From the NCBI GenBank assembly GCA_937967805.1, contig CALBTC010000382.1, positions 1 to 31,954 of the forward strand: a DNA stretch of 31,954 bases. Reading direction: 5' to 3'. Position numbers and translations under genes: made by a program. Within the stretch, counting starts at the first letter, position 1. Every line of letters starts with the position of its first letter. A model generated the notes under the pieces. That model did not search any database. It was not told the DNA's origin and saw only the letters and a program-made list of their open reading frames with translations. Origin of the DNA: an uncultured Anaerolineaceae bacterium. GTDB taxonomy: Bacteria > Chloroflexota > Anaerolineae > Promineifilales > Promineifilaceae. Positions 26,835 to 31,954 of the stretch are shown piece by piece.

Positions 26835-27788
26835 ATGACCCGCAAAAAAATCTTTTCAATCAGTGCAATATTCTTTTTATTTCTTTTGGCTGCCTGTGGT
26901 GCTGCGGCCGTATCTGAAGAAGCCATGTCTGCCCCCTCTGCCCGCGATACGGCCGATTTCGACAATTTCGCTGTGGAAGAGGCAGAAGCCCCCATGGAGC
27001 AGGCCGGCGAAGCGATGAGCGACGGCAGCCTGGGCGTCAGCACAAACCAGGGAACGGCCGTTCAGCCATTCCAGGAGCGGCTCATCATTCGCACCGCCAA
27101 CATGAGCCTGGTTGTATCCGATACCGAAGAGGCGATGGCTACCATCAGCCAGATGGCCGAAGAAAACAGCGGCTGGGTAGTGAACAGCTCACTCTTCCAG
27201 TACAACGAAAATGCCAAGACGGGCAACATCACCATTCGTGTGCCCTCTTCCGGCTTTAACAGCGCCCTGGAAGCGCTGCGCAGCATGGCTGTAGAAGTTC
27301 GCAACGAAAGCACTTCCGGCCAGGACGTGACGGAAGAGTTTGTCGATGTCTCCGCCCGGTTGGAAAACCTGGAAGCCACGGCCGATCGCGTGCGCGCCTT
27401 TCTGGATGATGCCGAAACCGTGGAAGAAGCATTGGCCGTAAACCAGGAGCTTAGCCGCCTGGAAAGCGACATTGAGGCGATGAAAGGCCGGCTGCAATAC
27501 CTGAGCCAATCGGCTTCCTTCTCCACCATCACCGTGGACCTGACGCCCGACATCGTGGCCCAACCAATTGATTCGAGCTGGCGCCCGGCCATTGTCTTCC
27601 GCAATGCGGTCGATTCCCTGGTTGATGCCCTGCAAGACGTGGCCGAATTTGGCATCTGGTTTGTGGTTTACCTGCTGCCCCTGCTGCTCATCGTAGGTGT
27701 TCCGCTGTGGCTGGTGGGCCGCTTTATCTGGCGGCGCTGGCGGCGGCGAGGCGCGGCGGAAACGGAAACGGCCGCTTCTCCCGAGTGA
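26835..27788 (+). CDS. DUF4349-like lipoprotein with C-terminal membrane anchor
   Basis: 317 residues. The signal peptide ends in the lipobox LLAAC with the lipidated C21. A low-complexity acidic spacer (about 25-70) is followed by a DUF4349-like domain (about 80-255): RLIIRTANMSLVVSDTEEAM, NSGWVVNSS, ITIRVPSSGFNSALEALRSM, a heptad-type helix around ENLEATADRVRAFLDDAETVEEALAVNQELSRLESDIEAMKGRL, and SASFSTITVDL. A transmembrane segment (about 270-297) and a basic tail RRWRRRG end it. The function of the family is unknown. AGGAGA lies 8 bases before the ATG. Confidence 0.9.
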   Translation: MTRKKIFSISAIFFLFLLAACGAAAVSEEAMSAPSARDTADFDNFAVEEAEAPMEQAGEAMSDGSLGVSTNQGTAVQPFQERLIIRTANMSLVVSDTEEAMATISQMAEENSGWVVNSSLFQYNENAKTGNITIRVPSSGFNSALEALRSMAVEVRNESTSGQDVTEEFVDVSARLENLEATADRVRAFLDDAETVEEALAVNQELSRLESDIEAMKGRLQYLSQSASFSTITVDLTPDIVAQPIDSSWRPAIVFRNAVDSLVDALQDVAEFGIWFVVYLLPLLLIVGVPLWLVGRFIWRRWRRRGAAETETAASPE

Positions 27789-27793
27789 CCTGA

Positions 27794-27898
27794 ACTTGTC
27801 ATTTCGAACGAAGTGAGAAATCCCTCTAAGCTCAGCAGGATATGAGCCTCGCTAACTTCAGAGGGATTTCTCGCCAAAAGCGGTTCGAAATGACAAGT
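27794..27898. repeat. 105-bp two-tier palindromic element (TCATTTCGAACGAAGTGAGAA type)
   Basis: Outer arms 27794-27809 and 27883-27898 (16 bp, perfect) and inner arms 27815-27827 and 27860-27872 (13 bp, perfect) nest around a 32-base centre. The element lies between the convergent lipoprotein and ABC ATPase genes and could end both transcripts. No clear target duplication flanks it. Its TTTCGAACGAAGTGAGAAATC core is a sequence I have seen as an intergenic repeat in other bacterial groups, from memory only. Confidence 0.85.
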
Positions 27899-27946
27899 AA
27901 GGGTTTTTTGTTATTCCTCAGTTTCTCAAATAGCAGACAAGCCTTC

Positions 27947-28714
27947 TCAAGACTCCCCATTCTGAATCATCTCAATCGCCTGCCGCACCGCCCCGGAACA
28001 GTTTTGAAACTGCTTTGTTCCCTGCATTTCGATGGTGCGCGGCCGCGGCAGGGCAATCTTGATTTGCTCGGTGATGGTGGCCGGCTGGCCGCCCATCACC
28101 ACCACCTCATCAGCCAGCAGCACCGCTTCGGGAATACTATGAGTGACCATGAACACCGTCACAGGCAGTGTGGCCCAAATGCGCAGCAGCTCCTGCCCCA
28201 TGCGCTCCCGCGTCAGGGCATCCAACGAGCCAAATGGCTCATCCAGCAGCAGCAGCGACGGCCGGTGCACCAGCGCCCGCGCCAGGGCCACCCGCTGGGC
28301 CATCCCGCCAGAAAGCTGTGCCGGATAGCTTTGTTCATTGCCGGCCAACCCCACCAGATTCAACATCTCGCGCACGGCCGTATCTGACTCAGCCAATGGC
28401 ACGCCTTTGATTTCCAGCGGCAGGCGCACGTTTTCATAGGCGGTGCGCCAGGGCATGAGGTTGTCCTTTTGGAACATAAGGCCGATGGACGGTGGCTGGC
28501 CATTGGGCTGGTTGGCGTATTGAATTTTGCCGGAAGACGGCCGTAATAACCCCGCCAGCAGCCGCACCAGCGTCGATTTCCCTACGCCCGACGGTCCCAC
28601 CAGCGCCACAAAACCACCCGCAGGCAGGGTAAAGGACAAGTTGGCCAACACTTTTTGTTTGTCCCCAAAAACGTGGCTCACGTTGTGGACGGTGAGGAAA
28701 GGAGAAACCTTCAT
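27947..28714 (-). CDS. ABC transporter ATPase (probable riboflavin importer)
   Basis: 255 residues, of the SsuB/NrtD/ThiZ-type ATPases that serve NMT1/THI5-like systems. Walker A GPSGVGKST (K46), Q-loop FQKDNLMPW, signature LSGGMAQR (134-141), Walker B LLLLDEP (D158, E159) and the switch histidine in MVTHSIPEAV. It powers uptake with the permease and binding protein encoded upstream in the same direction. It is separated from the binding-protein gene by an 89-base gap that holds a 15-bp perfect dyad, which might lower its expression relative to the first two genes. Confidence 0.94.
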   Translation of the reverse strand: MKVSPFLTVHNVSHVFGDKQKVLANLSFTLPAGGFVALVGPSGVGKSTLVRLLAGLLRPSSGKIQYANQPNGQPPSIGLMFQKDNLMPWRTAYENVRLPLEIKGVPLAESDTAVREMLNLVGLAGNEQSYPAQLSGGMAQRVALARALVHRPSLLLLDEPFGSLDALTRERMGQELLRIWATLPVTVFMVTHSIPEAVLLADEVVVMGGQPATITEQIKIALPRPRTIEMQGTKQFQNCSGAVRQAIEMIQNGES

Positions 28715-28733
28715 GTTGAATTATGCGTTACCA

Positions 28734-28790
28734 AGATTGGACCAATTTATTCATACGAATTGTCAATTCCGAAGAAAATTGGTCCAATCT
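28734..28790. repeat. 15-bp perfect inverted repeat AGATTGGACCAATTT
   Basis: Arms 28734-28748 and 28776-28790 with a 27-base loop, in the gap between the binding-protein and ATPase genes. Each arm itself contains the near-palindrome ATTGGACCAAT. A repeat element or an intra-operon stability or attenuation hairpin. Confidence 0.8.
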
Positions 28791-28803
28791 CCGGAGTACC
28801 TGA

Positions 28804-29787
28804 TTACTCTTCGTTGTCCAGAACAAACGCATTGGTGAAAACGGCCGTTAAATCCACCACCGGTTCATCCATCAACCCGGCATCTAGCAGCACTTGCTGC
28901 GTATTTTGCCACGATTCCAGGTCGGAGAGACCTAACGTCTCAGCCTGCCACAGCGGCAGCGAGGCATCCAGAACGGCCTTGCGCTCATCTTCAAGCCCTT
29001 CGACAAAATTTTTGCTAATGGCAAATGCCTCATCCGGATCGGCCAGCGTGTCCGCCAGACCGCGCAGGGCTGCGCCCACAAACCGCTCCACCATCTCCGG
29101 ATTTTCGGCAATGGTTGTTTCGTTGGTGATGATGCCGTTAGCCACCATGTCGATGTAATCTGACACCTGGATCACGTTGATGACCGCGCCGCGATTGGCT
29201 AACTGGACCGGTTCATTATTGGCGTAGCCTACCACCGCTTCCGACTGGTCACTTAGCAGTGATTCGATCTGGTTAAAACCAATATCCTGGCCGTCAACAG
29301 TTTCCGGCTGGATGCCGCTGGCCGAGAGCAGACCAAGATAGCCGACGTAGCTGGCGCCAAAAAAGCCGGGGAGTCCGACGGTACGGCCGTTTAAGTCCGC
29401 CGGTGTCTCAATATTAGCCTCCGCCTTGCTCACCACAGCGATGGGAAACCGTTGGAACCACTCCATCACATACACCACCGGCACCTCCTGGGCCCGCGCC
29501 AGCAGCACCTGCTCGCCGCTCACGATGGCAAACGGCAGCTCGTTGGCCCCCACCAGCGACACACCATCGGTCTCAAAGCTGTAATCGAATTCGACTTCAA
29601 AACCGGCCTCGCTGAAGTATCCTTTCTCCTGCGCCACGTAAAACGGGGCAAACTGGGGATCGGCCACAAAGCCCATCGGCAGCCGGATGGACATTAGCTC
29701 GGTTTCAGCCGGTTCATCTGCGCCACAGGCGGTTAACAGCAGCACAATTGCTGTCATAAAAATGATTATGCGAACTATCTTTTTCAT
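28804..29787 (-). CDS. ribY: NMT1/THI5-like substrate-binding lipoprotein, probable riboflavin-binding RibY
   Basis: 327 residues. Signal peptide with lipobox LLTAC, lipidated C21. The mature part is a periplasmic-binding-type fold of the NMT1/THI5 class: MGFVADPQFAPFYVAQEKGYFSEAGFEVEF, VSGEQVLLARAQEVPVVYV, DLNGRTVGLPGFFGASYVG and a C-terminal helical part. Close relatives bind the thiamin precursor HMP, but the operon here is preceded by an FMN riboswitch, not a TPP one. Known Chloroflexota RibXY systems have the same arrangement, so riboflavin is the best guess. It follows the permease by 14 bases. AGGAAC precedes the ATG. Confidence 0.85.
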   Translation of the reverse strand: MKKIVRIIIFMTAIVLLLTACGADEPAETELMSIRLPMGFVADPQFAPFYVAQEKGYFSEAGFEVEFDYSFETDGVSLVGANELPFAIVSGEQVLLARAQEVPVVYVMEWFQRFPIAVVSKAEANIETPADLNGRTVGLPGFFGASYVGYLGLLSASGIQPETVDGQDIGFNQIESLLSDQSEAVVGYANNEPVQLANRGAVINVIQVSDYIDMVANGIITNETTIAENPEMVERFVGAALRGLADTLADPDEAFAISKNFVEGLEDERKAVLDASLPLWQAETLGLSDLESWQNTQQVLLDAGLMDEPVVDLTAVFTNAFVLDNEE

Positions 29788-29801
29788 CTTTTTTGTTCCT
29801 T

Positions 29802-30572
29802 TTATTGATTCACCTGCCAGCGCAGCAGCCGTTTTTCGGCCACGGTCACCAGGCCGTACAGGCTCAACGCGATGGCAGCTAAAGTAAATAAGACCACAAA
29901 TACTAAATCCGTTTTAAATTGGTAACGGGCGGTGATGAGTAAGTAGCCTAACCCTTCCGTTTTAGGCTGGACAAACTCCCCCACCAGCGCGCCAATGACG
30001 CTCAGCGTGGCTCCCAGCTTGAGACCGGCCAGGACAATCGGCAGGGCGGCGGGCCATTCCAGCTTGCGGAAGATTTGCCAGCGCGTGGCCTGCAGCGAGG
30101 CCATCAGTTCGTACAGCTCGCGCGGCACGGAGCGCAGCCCGGCAATGATGTTGATCAGTACCGGAAAAAAGACGACAAGGACGGCGACCAACACCCGCGC
30201 CCAAAAGGTGGAGCGAATCCAGATGGTGAGCAAGGGGGCAATGGCAATCACCGGAATCGCCTGGGAAGCGATGAGGTAAGGGGAAATGAGCCGTTCGGCC
30301 AGGGGGGATTTGGCCAGAAGATAGCCCAACGGCAGCGAAATGGATGCGCCGATGAGCAGGCCGGGTATCACTTCGCTGATGGTAATGAGGCTGTGGCGCA
30401 GGAGACGGCCGTCTGCCACCACCACGCCAAACTGCCGGGCCACATCCAGTGGGCCAGGCAATATAAATCGATCGTAAGCGCCCACCAGCACCAGCAGCTG
30501 CCACAGCAAAAGCAGCAGCACAAAGGAGAGGGACACCGTCACCGAGACAGGCTGCCGACGCAACCAGTTCAT
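29802..30572 (-). CDS. ribX: ABC transporter permease, probable RibX
   Basis: 256 residues, about six membrane helices, of the SsuC/TauC/ThiX class. FVLLLLLWQLLVLVGAY is the first helix; the EAA loop that docks on the ATPase is ELYELMASLQATRWQIFRKLEWPAALPIVLAGLKLG. The start is taken at MNWLRRQPVS (ATG 30570-30572), with GAGGA six bases upstream. A longer in-frame extension to 30662 would run back through the riboswitch terminator and is rejected. It is the first gene of the operon behind the FMN riboswitch. Confidence 0.88.
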   Translation of the reverse strand: MNWLRRQPVSVTVSLSFVLLLLLWQLLVLVGAYDRFILPGPLDVARQFGVVVADGRLLRHSLITISEVIPGLLIGASISLPLGYLLAKSPLAERLISPYLIASQAIPVIAIAPLLTIWIRSTFWARVLVAVLVVFFPVLINIIAGLRSVPRELYELMASLQATRWQIFRKLEWPAALPIVLAGLKLGATLSVIGALVGEFVQPKTEGLGYLLITARYQFKTDLVFVVLFTLAAIALSLYGLVTVAEKRLLRWQVNQ

Positions 30573-30633
30573 AAAAATCCTCACAAATTTGTTGGGGCAA
30601 GGGGAAATTGCACGCGGGGAGCATACCATCCAT

Positions 30634-30660
30634 AAAAAAGCCCCACAACAAGTGTGGGGC
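30634..30660 (-). terminator. Rho-independent terminator of the FMN riboswitch
   Basis: On the minus strand GCCCCACA (30653-30660) and TGTGGGGC (30640-30647) form a perfect 8-bp stem with a five-base loop, followed by six U residues (30634-30639). It lies between the aptamer and the permease start, the usual place for a transcriptional off-switch. Confidence 0.88.
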
Positions 30661-30704
30661 ATTCACAGCATGGCATGACAAACGAAAACGCAGCGCGTCT
30701 CGTT

Positions 30705-30891
30705 TACCTTCTCCCATCCAGACTATACTGTCGGCTCTGGAGTTTCACCAGATCAACCAGATTAATAATTAATTGTGAATAATTAACAATTAACGATTAA
30801 TTGGTTCGCGGGCTTGGCCTGCGCGGGCCTCACCGCCGGTCGGGAATTGTACGGATTCATATCAATCGGCACTCACCCTGCCCCGAAGGTA
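30705..30891 (-). ncRNA. FMN riboswitch (RFN element)
   Basis: The minus strand reads ACCTTCGGGGCAGGGTGA at the 5' side, then ATTCCCGACCGGCGGTGA, GCCCGCG, and at the 3' side GATCTGGTGAAACTCCAGAG, CCGACAGTATAGTCTGGATG and GGAGAAGGTA. These are the conserved RFN core blocks. P1 is TACCTTC/GAAGGTA (30885-30891 and 30705-30711). A variable arm is enlarged by an AT-rich hairpin at about 30757-30812. FMN binding should favour the downstream terminator and shut off the riboflavin importer. Confidence 0.96.
30757..30812 (-). repeat. AT-rich hairpin inserted in the riboswitch variable arm
   Basis: AACCAATTAATCGTTAATTGT on the minus strand pairs imperfectly with the stretch ending AATTAATTATTAATCTGGTT, making a long AT hairpin. 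The plus-strand 16-mer AATTGTGAATAATTAA at 30771-30786 is exactly complementary to 10266-10281. Confidence 0.7.
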
Positions 30892-30911
30892 TTTATTTTC
30901 CTGTGGGGATG

Positions 30912-30939
30912 ATTATACAAAAGCATGGGGGAGCGTCAA
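30912..30939 (-). promoter_or_regulatory. Promoter of the riboswitch operon
   Basis: On the minus strand TTGACG (30934-30939), a 16-base spacer and a perfect TATAAT (30912-30917), ending about 20 bases before the first aptamer base. Confidence 0.8.
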
Positions 30940-30970
30940 TGATGGTTCCACTAAAAGTTACGTTAACCTT

Positions 30971-31000
30971 TTCACCTCCCAGCCTGATCTATGTTATACT
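30971..31000 (+). promoter_or_regulatory. Promoter of the small membrane protein gene
   Basis: TTCACC (30971-30976), 18-base spacer, TATACT (30995-31000), with an extended -10 TGT just before. It is divergent from the riboswitch promoter, about 30 bases away. Confidence 0.6.
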
Positions 31001-31044
31001 GAGGGGCGCAAAGCAGTAGATTTTATATCGAGGAGTTGATTCAA

Positions 31045-31224
31045 ATGGCTAAGGTAAGAAAACGGCGTCAACCCAAAAAGAAGCCGCCGCAGGTTTCAGA
31101 GAAGAAGCGGATTTACAATCGCAAGCGGACGTTTGCCGAGAAGTTCTTGTTGGTGATGGGCATTTTAATCGTCATTAGCATGGTGCTTTCTTTGATCATC
31201 ACAAATGCAGGCACTGGCTTTTAG
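31045..31224 (+). CDS. Small basic single-span membrane protein
   Basis: 59 residues: a strongly basic N-terminus (MAKVRKRRQPKKKPP and KKRIYNRKR) followed by one hydrophobic helix FLLVMGILIVISMVLSLIIT and a short tail. By the positive-inside rule the N-terminus is cytoplasmic. I chose ATG 31045, nine bases after GGAG, over an in-frame TTG at 31036 that sits too close to the Shine-Dalgarno. I do not recognise a family. It has its own promoter and a hairpin behind it, so it is probably a real gene transcribed alone. Confidence 0.75.
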   Translation: MAKVRKRRQPKKKPPQVSEKKRIYNRKRTFAEKFLLVMGILIVISMVLSLIITNAGTGF

Positions 31225-31276
31225 ATCTTGCAAAACAGCGGCATCAAGCTAACCTAATAATTCCCCAACGCCTTGT

Positions 31277-31308
31277 CCCCGGCGCTGCTCTGGAGCAGCT
31301 TGCCGGGG
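31277..31308. terminator. GC-rich hairpin after the small membrane protein gene
   Basis: CCCCGGC (31277-31283) pairs with GCCGGGG (31302-31308), with an inner CTGCT/AGCAG pair. It lies between convergent genes (small protein and RidA). No clear U-tract follows, so termination is inferred. Confidence 0.55.
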
Positions 31309-31332
31309 AAGCGGGCGTTTAACTACCCTTCC

Positions 31333-31731
31333 CTAAGCCATTGCATCCACGCAGATGGCATCTGCCTCAATTTCTACCAACATTTCTGGTTCCAACAGCG
31401 ACGTGACTTCTACCAACGTGGCCGCCGGGCGAATCTGCCCGAAGACCTCCCCATGCGCCCGTGCGACCTCGTCCCAATCGGTTACATCAGTGACATAGAT
31501 GCGGGTGCGCACGACGTCTGATAACTGCGCTCCGGCATTTTGCAGCGCTGTTTCAATCTTCTTCAAGATGAATGCGGTTTGGGCATACGGATCGTCTGCG
31601 CCGACGAGATCGCCATCACTGTTTACGGCCGTTGTGCCCGCCACATGTACATAAGGACCAACACGTACGGCCCGCGAATAACCTACGATTGATTCCCAAG
31701 GGGTACCGCTTGAAATATTCATCCGTTTCAT
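31333..31731 (-). CDS. RidA/YjgF family protein
   Basis: 132 residues. RidA proteins hydrolyse reactive enamine/imine intermediates, and related subfamilies have other roles. Seen are VRVGPYVHVAGTTAVN, the DPYAQTAFILKKIETALQNAGAQLSDVVRTRIYVTD block, and IRPAATLVEVTSLLEPEMLVEIEADAI, which includes the conserved arginine and the C-terminal glutamates. I start at MKRMNISSG (ATG 31729-31731) because AAGGAG lies six bases before it; the frame stays open upstream but without support. An earlier annotation of 196 residues would be too long for the family. Subfamily and substrate are not clear. Confidence 0.92.
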   Translation of the reverse strand: MKRMNISSGTPWESIVGYSRAVRVGPYVHVAGTTAVNSDGDLVGADDPYAQTAFILKKIETALQNAGAQLSDVVRTRIYVTDVTDWDEVARAHGEVFGQIRPAATLVEVTSLLEPEMLVEIEADAICVDAMA

Positions 31732-31834
31732 CGCTTTCTCCTTCTGGTCCATTGCGCATTTTGTAGCGCTGTTCGTGGGGCCAAAAGATTGTAACAAAGT
31801 TAGACGAGCATACCAAACGACCAGGAAAGTATCA

Positions 31835-31865
31835 CGCCCCCTGGCCAGCGAATTGCCAGGGGGCG
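31835..31865. repeat. 11-bp perfect hairpin CGCCCCCTGGC
   Basis: CGCCCCCTGGC (31835-31845) and GCCAGGGGGCG (31855-31865) with a nine-base loop, upstream of the RidA gene on the minus strand. There is no U-tract on either side. It may end a transcript from outside the window. Confidence 0.7.
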
Positions 31866-31900
31866 TTAGCCAACAAAAAGTGCTGAAGAAGCTACAAATT

Positions 31901-31950
31901 AAGTAGCCGTTCGGAATTAACATAGCGATTTCGGAACCGAACGGCTACTT
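31901..31950. repeat. 14-bp perfect inverted repeat AAGTAGCCGTTCGG
   Basis: Arms 31901-31914 and 31937-31950 with a 22-base loop that holds a further TTCGGAA copy. It lies at the window edge, in non-coding DNA, and looks like another member of the palindromic repeats seen at 23863 and 28734. Confidence 0.75.
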
Positions 31951-31954
31951 TAAG

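Noticed and set aside
30573..30717. Upstream extension of the permease and a second overlapping minus-strand frame
   Set aside because: Both run through the riboswitch terminator hairpin; the ATG at 30570-30572 has a good GAGGA site.
30705..30891. TPP riboswitch (expected for a THI5-like binding protein)
   Set aside because: The conserved blocks are those of the FMN/RFN element (AGGGTGA, CCGACAGTATAGTCTGGATG); no thiM/THI box CUGAGA motif is present.
31732..31923. 64-codon N-terminal extension of the RidA gene
   Set aside because: The extension crosses a hairpin, has no ribosome site and would make the protein far longer than the family; AAGGAG precedes the ATG at 31731.

Overview
This window (about 54-55% GC by eye) looks like a chromosomal segment from a member of the Chloroflexota, probably an uncultured Anaerolineae/Ardenticatenia-like lineage. 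The pointers are a riboflavin-type ABC transporter of the NMT1/THI5-like kind under an FMN riboswitch, a fused glycyl-tRNA synthetase, a PknK-like kinase-ATPase-TPR giant, a YWAGGN-repeat subtilase, and very dense use of the palindrome ACGGCCGT inside genes. Assignment is by inspection only; no search was run.

Layout. 1-2702 (-): fused alpha/beta glycyl-tRNA synthetase, cut by the window edge. 2907-5962: small accessory genes around recO: a RelB/RelE-type toxin-antitoxin pair, recO, a MNT/HEPN pair whose HEPN gene carries a one-base frameshift, and a DUF5694-like protein. 6016-9486: a pterin/tungsten block: a protoglobin fused to a MoaD-like beta-grasp domain (-), divergent from a free MoaD-like protein and a small protein (+), then a strong bidirectional terminator, then an aldehyde:ferredoxin oxidoreductase (-). 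9807-14274 (-): housekeeping: cytidine deaminase, a short GlmU-like uridylyltransferase, tRNA-Gln(TTG), and recR-ybaB-dnaX. 14531-18004 (+): kinase-ATPase-TPR protein, convergent with a secreted subtilase (18084-21116, -). 21329-25808 (-): GAF histidine kinase, a CDP-tyvelose-epimerase-like SDR, and the tRNA t6A / ribosomal acetylation set rimI-tsaB-tsaE. 25921-27788 (+): a metallophosphoesterase and a DUF4349-like lipoprotein. 27947-30891 (-): promoter, FMN riboswitch, terminator, then permease, binding protein and ATPase of a probable riboflavin importer. The end holds a 59-residue membrane protein and a RidA-family protein.

Themes. (1) ACGGCCGT occurs about 54 times by hand count, roughly one per 600 bp, and I found none in the intergenic gaps; this resembles HIP1 of cyanobacteria. 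(2) The protoglobin-MoaD fusion beside MoaD and AOR suggests a heme or oxygen/redox link to a tungstopterin enzyme that I do not know as a described system. (3) Intergenic gaps carry several perfect dyads and low-complexity words; one 16-base word is shared between a gap near cdd and the variable arm of the FMN riboswitch.
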